Positions 44,193 through 50,442 of a stretch of DNA of 50,442 nucleotides are shown piece by piece. Each line of letters begins with the position of its first letter. Position 1 is the stretch's first letter. Position numbers and translations under genes: made by a program. The DNA is from Roseospira marina. Its GTDB lineage: Bacteria > Pseudomonadota > Alphaproteobacteria > Rhodospirillales > Rhodospirillaceae. Below the pieces are notes generated by a model that was not told the origin of the DNA, ran no database searches, and saw only the letters and a list, made by a program, of their open reading frames with translations. Location of the stretch: positions 1 to 50,442 of the forward strand of contig NZ_JACIGJ010000021.1 of assembly GCF_014197855.1 (NCBI RefSeq), written 5' to 3'.

Positions 44193-45248
44193 TCAGAGGT
44201 GCTCCAGGTCCGTCACCGTTCGGGCGTCCGTGGCGGAGCCGGTGTTCACGGTGGTGGCCGGCTCCAACAGCACGACCTCGCAGGTCTCGTCCAGGGCCAC
44301 CGGGCAATGTTCAACCCCGCGCGGCACGACGATGAACGCGCCCGGTTCGACGATCTCGTCGCGGTCCCGGAACTTCATCAGCAGCCGGCCCTTATGCACC
44401 AGAAACAGCTCGTCCTCTGTGGAGTGGAAATGCCAAGTGAACGCCCCTTCGAACTTGGCGAGCTTGATCTGCATGCCGTTGATCTGACCCGCGACCTTGG
44501 GTGACCAGGTGTCGGAAAAGCGCCCGAACGCGGCCGCCAGATTGGTCGTGTGAAACGGCGAGATGTGGTTGTTGAGAGTGGCGACGTCGCGCAGGATCGC
44601 GGCGAGCTGGCTCGCCATATCCGTCGCGTCGGCGGGATAGCGGCCATCAAGGGCGGCCGTGCCGATCGTGAACCCCGCGGCGCCAGCCGCCTTCAGCGCC
44701 GCGATGCGCTCCGGCGTATCGATCGATCCGGCGACATAGACGGGCTTGGTCACCGCCGCGCAGACCGCCTGGATCAAGGCGGGAACGTCCTCGTGCGACC
44801 GGTAGGCCAACAGGTCCAGGCCATGAACGGTCTCGCGGGCCGTCAGGGCCTTGGCGCTGGCGACGATCTCCTCAAGGGTGCCTTCCAGCACACTCGGATG
44901 ACCGGCGATGCGGCCCGGGAACGGGCAATACTGGATGGCTGTCCCGGCGAGAATCGGTGTCACCGCTTCCACCCGCGTTCCGCCCAGCAGCACATCGACG
45001 CCGATCTCGACGGCGGCCGTCGCCGAGGCGATCTCGCTGTCGCGGTCGAGCGAGACCACTTCGAGATAAGAGGTCGCCCCGCCGTCCTTGATCGTCCGGT
45101 TGAGCGCGGTCACCTGGTCGAGGGACAGGCCGATGTCCTTAAAGCCGATATGACGGACGCCAAGGCTCAGCGCGGTGTGAAGCAGCGGCCACGGGTCGTC
45201 GACCGTGCGGTCGTTGCGCGTCAGCATGAAAATGAACCGAAGCCCCAT
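44193..45248 (-). CDS. TIM-barrel/cupin fusion of unknown function
   Basis: A 351-residue two-domain protein. Residues 1-222 look like a ThiE/HisA-type phosphate-binding barrel: VRHIGFKDIG, EIGVDVLLGGTRVEA, KPVYVAGSIDTPERIAALKAAGAAGFTIGTAAL, with the last segment as the standard phosphate-binding strands. Residues about 240-351 are a cupin with the full metal motif: His273, His275, Glu280 (WHFHSTEDE) and His314 (GVEHCP). The barrel could act on a phosphosugar or a related ligand; the cupin could be an isomerase or a sensor. It faces the isoamylase-ankyrin set and may belong to the same pathway. Confidence 0.72.
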   Translation of the reverse strand: MGLRFIFMLTRNDRTVDDPWPLLHTALSLGVRHIGFKDIGLSLDQVTALNRTIKDGGATSYLEVVSLDRDSEIASATAAVEIGVDVLLGGTRVEAVTPILAGTAIQYCPFPGRIAGHPSVLEGTLEEIVASAKALTARETVHGLDLLAYRSHEDVPALIQAVCAAVTKPVYVAGSIDTPERIAALKAAGAAGFTIGTAALDGRYPADATDMASQLAAILRDVATLNNHISPFHTTNLAAAFGRFSDTWSPKVAGQINGMQIKLAKFEGAFTWHFHSTEDELFLVHKGRLLMKFRDRDEIVEPGAFIVVPRGVEHCPVALDETCEVVLLEPATTVNTGSATDARTVTDLEHL

Positions 45249-45430
45249 GCCAGCCCCCTTTTAAAGCTGTGTCTCGGTGGCGTCCGGCACCGCGCCCCTG
45301 TCTGGGCCGGCGCGCCTGACTGGCTGTGTCTCTCCCGGCCTGTCTTGCCCGTATCCACCGCGCCGGCTCCGGGTTCAGGGCCTTGCCAAACGTCAACGCC
45401 CTTGCATATCCCTAAGAAACATGATGTGAG

Positions 45431-45445
45431 TGCGAGTCACTCGCA
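45431..45445. promoter_or_regulatory. Fur-like 7-1-7 palindrome upstream of exbB
   Basis: TGCGAGTCACTCGCA is a perfect 7-1-7 inverted repeat 41 bases before the exbB start. The geometry is that of Fur-family operators. It suggests iron (or related metal) repression of exbB-exbD-exbD-tonB. Which family member binds cannot be read from sequence. Confidence 0.6.
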
Positions 45446-45486
45446 AGGCCGACGGGCCGACCGCGCCACCGAACGGAACCGCCGCG

Positions 45487-46422
45487 ATGAACGAACAGGA
45501 TGCCTCCGTAACCCGCCCGACCGCAAACCCCCTTGAGGGTGCCGTACCGGCTGTGCCTTTGGACGGCGATGCCGCCGGTGCGGGGCCAACCGGTCCGGTT
45601 CCATCCGGCGACGCTGTGGGGCCGATGGATGCCGCCGGCGCCCCGGCGCTGCCCGCCGACTCGGGTCCGGGGGCGGATATGACGCTCCTGGGATGGCCGT
45701 TGCCCGACCCGGTTGCCCAGGCCGTGGACATGGTGGTCGGCGGCGGTCCGGTGGTCCTGATCCTGGTGAGCCTGTCCGTCGTGGCGGTCGCCATCGTGCT
45801 CTTGAAGCTCTGGCAGTTCCGGGCCGCCCGGCTGGGGCAGACCCGAGTCGCGCGCGATGCCCTGCGCCTCTACACGACCGGACGTGCGAGCGAAGCGATC
45901 GCGTTGGCCGGGCGCTGTCGCAATCCGGTCGCGCAGGCCCTGGCCCGCGCCATTCGGGGCCAAAGCCGGGGCCTGCCCGAGGCGCGGGTCCGCGAGGAAG
46001 TGCTGCGCACCGGCGCGGAGGCCCTGCACACCCTGCGCAGTTGGTTCCGCGCCCTGGAGGTCATCGGCTCCCTCGCCCCGCTGCTGGGGCTGTTCGGTAC
46101 GGTGCTCGGCATGATCGAGGCGTTCCGCCAGCTCGAAGCCGCCGGCAATCAGGTCAATCCCGCCGTCCTGTCGGGCGGCATCTGGGAGGCGCTTTTGACC
46201 ACCGCCGTGGGTCTGGCTGTGGCCATTCCCGTGGTGGCGCTTTTGAACTGGATGGAACGCCGCGTCGATCAGGTCGCGCATGACATGGACACCATCGTCA
46301 CGCGCGTGTTCACCGACGACCTGTCGCACGACGCCTTCGACGGCCCCCACGGCGACACCATCGCCCCGCACCAGGAGCCAAGCCATGACGGGTCCCGCCG
46401 TCTCGCGGCCCTCGGGGCTTGA
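45487..46422 (+). CDS. exbB: ExbB/TolQ-family proton channel subunit
   Basis: A 311-residue inner-membrane protein. After a long Ala/Pro/Gly-rich N-terminal region (about 80 residues) come three membrane segments: GGGPVVLILVSLSVVAVAIVLLKLW, then IGSLAPLLGLFGTVLGMIEAF and LLTTAVGLAVAIPVVALLNWM. The GLFGTVLGMI and TTAVGLAVAIP blocks are diagnostic of ExbB/TolQ/MotA. With ExbD it uses the proton gradient to energise TonB. The adjacent tonB gene makes ExbB more likely than TolQ. The ATG at 45487 lies just downstream of the Fur-like site. Confidence 0.92.
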   Translation: MNEQDASVTRPTANPLEGAVPAVPLDGDAAGAGPTGPVPSGDAVGPMDAAGAPALPADSGPGADMTLLGWPLPDPVAQAVDMVVGGGPVVLILVSLSVVAVAIVLLKLWQFRAARLGQTRVARDALRLYTTGRASEAIALAGRCRNPVAQALARAIRGQSRGLPEARVREEVLRTGAEALHTLRSWFRALEVIGSLAPLLGLFGTVLGMIEAFRQLEAAGNQVNPAVLSGGIWEALLTTAVGLAVAIPVVALLNWMERRVDQVAHDMDTIVTRVFTDDLSHDAFDGPHGDTIAPHQEPSHDGSRRLAALGA

Positions 46423-46843
46423 GGCGCTGCGCCCGGCGGCCCGCCGCCGGCCGCTGGTCAGCCTGACGCCGCTGATCGACGTGGTGTTCATCCTGCTGGT
46501 GTTCTTCATGCTGGCGACCAGTTTCATGGACTGGCGGGTGATCGGCCTGGATACGCCGCACCACACCGCGCCAACGACCGCGAGCCCGACGAAGTCGACA
46601 ACGTTGCGGATCGACGTGGGCGCGCGGGAGCTGCGCCTGGACGGTCAGCCGGCCACCCTGGAGCAGATCGCCCGCACGGTGGCGGCGCGCCTGGAGACAA
46701 CGCCCGACCAGCGTGTTCTGGTCCGCCCGGCGCCCGGCGTGCCCCTGCAACGGGCGGTGACGGTACTGGATCACTTGGCGGCCCTCGGCGTGTCGGCCAT
46801 GGCCTTGTCGCGCCCCGGCGGCGCCGCCGCGTCCGGGGAGTGA
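46385..46843 (+). CDS. exbD: ExbD-family protein, first copy
   Basis: A 152-residue inner-membrane protein with a short cytoplasmic start, one membrane helix [24 protein letters not shown] carrying the essential Asp of ExbD (LIDVVF), and a periplasmic domain. It overlaps the exbB end by 38 bases in another frame. With ExbB it forms the proton-driven motor of the TonB system. Confidence 0.9.
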   Translation: MTGPAVSRPSGLEALRPAARRRPLVSLTPLIDVVFILLVFFMLATSFMDWRVIGLDTPHHTAPTTASPTKSTTLRIDVGARELRLDGQPATLEQIARTVAARLETTPDQRVLVRPAPGVPLQRAVTVLDHLAALGVSAMALSRPGGAAASGE

Positions 46844-46848
46844 CGGCC

Positions 46849-47253
46849 ATGCGTTTCGAACCGCGACGGCACACCAGCGACGACGAGCGGATCCTGCCGC
46901 TTATCAACGTGGTCTTCTTGCTGCTGATCTTCTTCATGCTGGCGGGCACCCTGTCGGCCATGGATCCGTTCGAGATCACCCCGCCCCGATCCGCCAGCTC
47001 CGGCGAGGACAACCCGCGGGACATCGTCGTCCTGGTCGGCGCCGACGGCCGGCTGGCGCTGGACGGCACCCCGGTGGCGGAGGCCGACTTCGAAGCGGCG
47101 CTGGCCGCCCAACTGACCGAGTCGGAGGGGGCGCGGGTGCGCCTGAAGGCGGATGGTCACGCCGACGCCACGCACGTGGTGGCGTTGATGGAGCGCTTGC
47201 GGGCCGCCGGAGTGACCCGGGTCCTTCTTCTCACCATCCGGGACGAGGCCTGA
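46849..47253 (+). CDS. exbD: ExbD-family protein, second copy
   Basis: A 134-residue ExbD homologue. The membrane helix [23 protein letters not shown] has Asn where the first copy has the proton-carrying Asp, an important difference. The periplasmic part ends [12 protein letters not shown] chose the ATG at 46849 with GGGGAG before it; a GTG at 46840 overlapping the previous stop is the alternative. The last base of its stop is the first base of tonB. It may serve as the non-proton-carrying partner in a mixed ExbD dimer. Confidence 0.88.
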   Translation: MRFEPRRHTSDDERILPLINVVFLLLIFFMLAGTLSAMDPFEITPPRSASSGEDNPRDIVVLVGADGRLALDGTPVAEADFEAALAAQLTESEGARVRLKADGHADATHVVALMERLRAAGVTRVLLLTIRDEA

Positions 47254-48161
47254 TGGAGATCCAGCGGCGCCATTGGGTCGTGGCCCTGTCGGCGGCGATC
47301 GCAATGCATCTGGGCGCGCTCGCCGTGTTGGCCCGCTCGGCGCCGCCCCCGGACGCCGGCGTGCCGGGGCCGGGCGGGGTGTCCATCGCTCTGGGGCCGG
47401 CCGGTGGGATGTCGGCGGGGCCGGAGCAAAGGGCCGAAGCGACGCCCGATCCCGCTTCGGACCCGGATCCACAACCGATGCCCGAGCCGGAACCGATGCC
47501 CGAGCCGGAACCGGAGCCTGAGCCGGAACCCGAACCGGAGCCGGAACCCGAGCCCGAGCCGGAACCGGAGCCAGAACCGGAGCCGGAACCGGAGCCGGAA
47601 CCCGAACCGGAGCCGGACCCGGAGCCCGAGGTGCGGGACCTCCCGCCGCCACCGCCGGTCCGGCCGCCGGAGCCCGAGCGTCCGCGTCCCGTGCGCGTGG
47701 CGCAGCCCCAGCCCCAGGTCCAGGCGCCGGCGCCGGCGCCGGCTCCGCCTCAGGCGCAAACCTCCACCGGCGCGCCCGCGTCAGGTGCCACCACCGGCGA
47801 TGCGTCGTCCGCACCCGCATCGGGGGCGGCCCCGGGGCCGGCGACCGCCCAGGCCGGCGGCGGCGACCCGGCCGCGCGGGACAGCTACATCGGCCGTCTG
47901 CGCGCTTGGCTGGAGCGCCACAAGACCTATCCCCGGCGCGCCCAGCGACGGCGGATCGAGGGCACCGTCCTGCTGTATTTCGTGATGGATCGGACCGGCC
48001 AGGTTCTGACGCACCGCGTGTACCGCAGTTCCGGGTCCTCGATGCTGGACGAGGCCGTTCTGGACCTGATCGCGCGGGCGCAGCCGCTTCCGGCCATGCC
48101 GGCGTCCATGTCTGATAATCGGCTGGAACTGGTCGTGCCGATCCAGTTTGAACTGCGGTAG
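47253..48161 (+). CDS. tonB: TonB energy-transducing protein
   Basis: A 302-residue TonB. The N-terminal anchor is [20 protein letters not shown] with the conserved His of the TonB helix. Residues 75-126 are an almost pure Pro-Glu repeat, then a Pro/Arg/Gln-rich part, spanning the periplasm. The C-terminal domain has [70 protein letters not shown], the YP motif and the GxVxLxFxxxxxG fold. It opens outer-membrane receptors for iron chelates, cobalamin or nickel. It starts at the last base of the second exbD stop. Confidence 0.94.
   Translation: MEIQRRHWVVALSAAIAMHLGALAVLARSAPPPDAGVPGPGGVSIALGPAGGMSAGPEQRAEATPDPASDPDPQPMPEPEPMPEPEPEPEPEPEPEPEPEPEPEPEPEPEPEPEPEPEPEPDPEPEVRDLPPPPPVRPPEPERPRPVRVAQPQPQVQAPAPAPAPPQAQTSTGAPASGATTGDASSAPASGAAPGPATAQAGGGDPAARDSYIGRLRAWLERHKTYPRRAQRRRIEGTVLLYFVMDRTGQVLTHRVYRSSGSSMLDEAVLDLIARAQPLPAMPASMSDNRLELVVPIQFELR
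47475..47630 (+). repeat. Pro-Glu codon repeat inside tonB
   Basis: About 26 dipeptide units, nearly all Pro-Glu with single Pro-Met and Pro-Asp variants, encoded by 52 codons that alternate CCG/CCC and GAG/GAA. The synonymous changes break up perfect DNA repeats. Units can be gained or lost by slippage in multiples of six bases without frameshift. Confidence 0.85.
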
Positions 48162-48162
48162 C

Positions 48163-48177
48163 GGGGCGGGATGCCCC
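48163..48177. terminator. Small hairpin between convergent tonB and the exporter gene
   Basis: GGGGC (48163-48167) pairs with GCCCC (48173-48177) around a five-base loop in the 28-base gap between two converging genes. The stem is short; its use as a transcription stop is uncertain. Confidence 0.35.
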
Positions 48178-48189
48178 ACCCCCTCCGCG

Positions 48190-49101
48190 TCAGGCCCCGG
48201 TGCCGGGCGTGGCGGCCAGATGGGCCCAGCCGGCGGCGATCATGCCCACGCCGATGACGGCGATGATCGTGGCGGAGACATAGGGTGCTTTTTCAAGCCA
48301 GCCGTCGAACCGGCGGGTGCGCCGCGACACCGCGCGCAACCCCACGGCGGCCACGACGCCGGCGGCCACCAGCGTCACCGCCAGGCCGAGGCTGAAGGCG
48401 CCCACCAGCCCGACGCCCAGCCAGATCCGGTCCAGGTGCAGGCACAGGATCAGAACCGTGATCGCCGCCGAGCAGGGGATCAGCCCGCCGGTCAGGCCGA
48501 ACAAGATCACCTGACCCGTGGTCGCCCCACCGCCGCCGCCGAACCGGGTTTCGATGCCGCGGGCGTGGGCGCGGGCGTGCGCGTCCATAGTCCCCTCCTG
48601 GGGGAGGGGATCATTATGGTGATGCGACGCCGCCGCATCGGGACCGTGACCGTGCGCATGATCGTGGCCGTGATGATGGTGGTCGTGGTCGTGATGGGGA
48701 TCGTGACCGTGATGATGGTCGTGATCGTGGGCGTCCCCATGCCCGCCGCCATGTCTGCCGTCCGTCTGGCGGGTCCGCAGTCCCATCCAGGCGGCGATGA
48801 CCAGGATGATCGCGCCGGAGGCCATCATGAACCAGGGCTCCAGGGCCTCGCCGATCATCGCCTCACCCAGCCACAGGGCGAGCAGGGCCAGAATCCAGAC
48901 GATCAGGGTGTGGGACAGCGCCGCCGACAGCCCCAGCAGAATGGCCTGGCATACGGTGCCGCGTACGGCCACGATGAACGCCGCCATCATGGTCTTCGAG
49001 TGGCCGGGCTCCAGCCCGTGCAGGGCCCCCAAAGCCAGAGCGGTGGCCGCCAGAACCACGGGCTGGCCCGTCTCGTCGGCAAGCGCGGCGGTGATGTCCA
49101 T
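48190..49101 (-). CDS. rcnA: Ni/Co exporter of the NicO/RcnA family
   Basis: A 303-residue inner-membrane metal exporter. The first helix region LALGALHGLEPGHSKTMMAAFIV carries the HGLEPGH-type motif of the NicO family, and AALSHTLIVWILALLAL follows. A cytoplasmic or periplasmic loop (residues about 113-165) is extremely His/Asp/Gly-rich and should bind metal. The C-terminal half has GLTGGLIPCSAAITVLILCLHLDRIWLGVGLVGAFSLGLAVTLVAAG, the conserved GGLxPCP-like segment. The ATG at 49101 is in the correct place; the frame runs on to 49605 as a shadow. It is cotranscribed with the regulator 17 bases upstream. Confidence 0.92.
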   Translation of the reverse strand: MDITAALADETGQPVVLAATALALGALHGLEPGHSKTMMAAFIVAVRGTVCQAILLGLSAALSHTLIVWILALLALWLGEAMIGEALEPWFMMASGAIILVIAAWMGLRTRQTDGRHGGGHGDAHDHDHHHGHDPHHDHDHHHHGHDHAHGHGPDAAASHHHNDPLPQEGTMDAHARAHARGIETRFGGGGGATTGQVILFGLTGGLIPCSAAITVLILCLHLDRIWLGVGLVGAFSLGLAVTLVAAGVVAAVGLRAVSRRTRRFDGWLEKAPYVSATIIAVIGVGMIAAGWAHLAATPGTGA

Positions 49102-49118
49102 CGCGACCGGTCCTTTCG

Positions 49119-49439
49119 CTACAGATACCGCGAGATGGCCTTGAACTCGGCGAGGACGGCCTTGGCCTCCGGCCCTTCGCGCAGCAGGCCGTCCAGGCAA
49201 TGGTCGATGTGATCGCGGATGAACACCTGCTTGGCTTGCCGCACCGCGGCTTCCACGGCCGCGAGCTGCTGGGCCACGTCCACGCAGGGGCGCTCCTCCT
49301 CGATCATGCTGCTGATCTTGCGCAGATGGCCCTCCGCCCGGCGCAGGCGCTTGACGATATCGCCGTGGGTGGTGTGGACGGCGCCGTGACCGGGTCGCGC
49401 GTCGTCGTCCGTTGCGGTCGCCGTATTGGAGGGGGGCAT
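49119..49439 (-). CDS. CsoR/RcnR-family metal-sensing repressor
   Basis: A 106-residue all-helical DNA-binding regulator. Likely metal ligands are Cys52 in ERPCVD, His77 and Cys81 in RDHIDHC, which keeps the spacing (25 and 29) of the Cys-His-Cys triad of CsoR. The additional His residues at 18, 22, 25 and 80 fit Ni/Co sensors of the DmeR or RcnR type better. The neighbouring NicO exporter argues for Ni or Co rather than Cu. I chose the ATG at 49439, preceded by AGGAG; the frame extends eight codons further. Confidence 0.87.
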   Translation of the reverse strand: MPPSNTATATDDDARPGHGAVHTTHGDIVKRLRRAEGHLRKISSMIEEERPCVDVAQQLAAVEAAVRQAKQVFIRDHIDHCLDGLLREGPEAKAVLAEFKAISRYL

Positions 49440-49465
49440 GCCGGGACTCCTGTTTCGAATCAAGC

Positions 49466-49500
49466 ATCTTATACCTATCCCCCGGGAGGGGTTCCGTCAA
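49466..49500 (-). promoter_or_regulatory. Promoter and operator candidate for the repressor-exporter operon
   Basis: On the minus strand TTGACG (49495-49500) is followed after 21 bases by TATAAG (49468-49473). The spacer is longer than usual, and between them lies a G/C tract with partial symmetry, CCCCTCCCGGGGGA. CsoR/RcnR-family repressors typically bind G/C tracts flanked by A/T pairs, so the tract could be the operator, and the distorted spacing may matter for regulation. Confidence 0.4.
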
Positions 49501-49600
49501 CAGGGCGAGGCCCCATGATCGCGCCGTGGGCCGGGCTGCAGGCGGCGGTTCGGGGCCTTCGGCCTTGACATGCGGTCCCCTCAAACCGCACCGTTTCCCC

Positions 49601-49802
49601 GTCATGCGCGACGGTCCCCGCGAGGGGATAAAAGGGAATCCGGTGCGCGGCCGCCGTTCGCCACGGTCCGCAAGTCCGGAGCTGTCCCCGCAACTGTCAG
49701 CGGTGAAGGGCGCTCATTCCAGGCCACTGGGGGCTCGGTCGAAAGCCACCCCGGGAAGGCGAGTCGTCCCATGCCCGCGAGCCAGGAGACCTGCCGCCGC
49801 GC
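49601..49802 (+). promoter_or_regulatory. Cobalamin riboswitch upstream of cobW
   Basis: The conserved adenosylcobalamin-aptamer blocks are present in order: GAGGGGATAAAAGGGAATCC near 49620, GTCCCCGCAACTGTCAGCG near 49684, GCCACTGGG near 49724, GGGAAGGCG near 49754, and the B12-box AGCCAGGAGACCTGCC at 49780-49795. This leader should reduce expression of the downstream gene when B12 is plentiful. The next clear gene, cobW, starts 265 bases later. Confidence 0.95.
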
Positions 49803-49848
49803 CCGCTCCCCTTATGGACCGACCGGGGAAGTCGGTGGAGGTTGATCC

Positions 49849-49905
49849 ATGACCCCCATACCCGTGTTCGACGCGCGCTGGCACCCGACCGGCGCGCCCC
49901 CGTGA
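49849..49905 (+). CDS. Possible 18-residue leader peptide after the B12 riboswitch
   Basis: A short frame, Met-Thr-Pro-Ile-Pro-Val-Phe-Asp and so on to GAPP, follows the riboswitch. It has GGAGG seven bases before its ATG, which is the best ribosome site between the aptamer and cobW. A second frame of 33 codons begins in the overlapping TGATG (49905) and runs to 50006. Neither resembles a known protein. They could be leader peptides, leftovers of a lost gene, or chance. Confidence 0.3.
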   Translation: MTPIPVFDARWHPTGAPP

Positions 49906-49937
49906 TGCGAGCACCGGCCGACGGGTCCCGTATCCGC

Positions 49938-49977
49938 CCCGGGGGCATCGCCGCGCCCCGGGGCGCACGCCCCCGGG
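49938..49977 (+). promoter_or_regulatory. Nested hairpins between the B12 riboswitch and cobW
   Basis: CCCGGGGGC (49938-49946) pairs exactly with GCCCCCGGG (49969-49977). Inside lies a perfect 14-base palindrome, GCGCCCCGGGGCGC (49953-49966). The structure would be very stable, but no T-tract follows. It could act as a terminator or a barrier to readthrough for the riboswitch. Confidence 0.5.
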
Positions 49978-50066
49978 CCCGCGCCCTGATCCGTTCCCGA
50001 CCGTAACCGTCGACCAAGGCCGCCGACCCCGACCCCGACCCCGACCGTCGACAAGGAGACCGCAGC

Positions 50067-50442
50067 ATGCCCTTCGCCAAAGCCATTCCCGTCACGGTCA
50101 TCACCGGGTTTCTCGGGGCCGGCAAGACGACCCTGGTGCGCCATCTGATGACGAACGCGGGCGGCCGGCGCATCGCGCTGCTCATCAACGAGTTCGGCGA
50201 CGTCGGCATGGATCGCGAGATCCTGTCGGCCTGCGGGATCGAGGGCTGTGGTGACGACGACATCGTGGAGCTGGCCAACGGCTGCCTGTGCTGCACGGTC
50301 GCCGACGAGTTTCTGCCGACCATGGAAGCCCTGATCCATCGCGCCGCGCCGCCGGACCACATCGTCATCGAGACCTCGGGCTTGGCGCTGCCGAAGCCGC
50401 TGGTGCAGGCGTTCGCGTGGCCGGAGATCCGCACCCGCCTGA
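50067..50442 (+). CDS. cobW: CobW-family GTPase, N-terminal part (runs off the window)
   Basis: The first 125 residues of a P-loop GTPase of the COG0523 family. Walker A is GFLGAGKTTLVRHL, LINEFGDVGMD follows, and the metal-binding CxCC motif is present in NGCLCCTV. ETSGLA comes next. AAGGAG precedes the ATG at 50067. In alphaproteobacteria CobW lies with aerobic cobalamin genes and is thought to deliver cobalt to the chelatase. The B12 riboswitch upstream supports the cobalt assignment over the zinc branch. Confidence 0.93.
   Translation, partial: MPFAKAIPVTVITGFLGAGKTTLVRHLMTNAGGRRIALLINEFGDVGMDREILSACGIEGCGDDDIVELANGCLCCTVADEFLPTMEALIHRAAPPDHIVIETSGLALPKPLVQAFAWPEIRTRL

Noticed and set aside
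42184-44487. 767-codon plus frame over the SnoaL and ankyrin genes
   Set aside because: The ankyrin motifs, SnoaL pattern and ribosome sites are all in other frames; this frame is Arg/Gly-rich noise.
47475-47630. Regular 6-12 base periodicity considered as a CRISPR or VNTR array
   Set aside because: The periodicity is explained by Pro-Glu codons within tonB; there are no spacers.

Overview
The window is about 50 kb of high-GC chromosomal DNA. Dense, overlapping operons, several Cob-type cobalamin enzymes, a TRAP-type ectoine uptake and degradation locus and TPP and B12 riboswitches point to an alphaproteobacterium. I infer a salt-adapted member of the Rhodospirillales, but this rests on gene content only. 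I see no rRNA, tRNA, CRISPR array or complete insertion sequence.

Layout. Positions 1-3376 hold a thiamine salvage locus: two TPP riboswitches in inverted orientation drive two converging operons, thiM-thiE (+) and a NUDIX hydrolase-thiD (-). Positions 3500-5908 form a small accessory patch with an IS256-type transposase remnant, an FkbM methyltransferase and a locally AT-rich glycosyltransferase. Positions 5987-7840 encode a DUF4153 membrane protein. Positions 7948-13127 (-) are a cobalamin ring-synthesis operon, cbiX-cobH-cobI-cbiG/cobJ fusion-cobM, whose last four genes overlap by four bases at each junction. A sulfotransferase, a UbiH-type hydroxylase and a membrane-anchored unknown follow (13339-16138).

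Positions 16270-27561 are an ectoine/hydroxyectoine catabolic locus. A TRAP transporter, a TeaD-like universal stress protein and a semialdehyde dehydrogenase run leftwards; eutA-eutB-eutC-doeA-doeB run rightwards from a shared 627-bp regulatory gap. Imported (hydroxy)ectoine would be opened by DoeA, deacetylated by DoeB to diaminobutyrate, transaminated by an enzyme not present here, and oxidised by the dehydrogenase. The usual EnuR and AsnC-type regulators are also absent from the window.

Positions 27575-33268 are mixed: an NnrS-like remnant, GNAT, dusA, an MFS exporter with a divergent LysR gene, and a second LysR gene divergent from a tautomerase. Positions 33568-44128 (+) are nine closely spaced genes that I cannot match to a described pathway: isoamylase/GlgX, an AGE-like barrel fused to a STAS domain, a small membrane protein, a DJ-1/PfpI protein, a ThDP-dependent decarboxylase-like enzyme, a double EthD-like protein, a second DJ-1/PfpI protein, a SnoaL-like protein and an ankyrin protein. 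A TIM-barrel/cupin fusion faces them. This is the best candidate for an undescribed system.

Positions 45431-50442 concern metal and cofactor uptake: a Fur-like palindrome, exbB-exbD-exbD-tonB, a Ni/Co exporter with its CsoR/RcnR-family repressor, and a cobalamin riboswitch leading to cobW, which runs off the window end.
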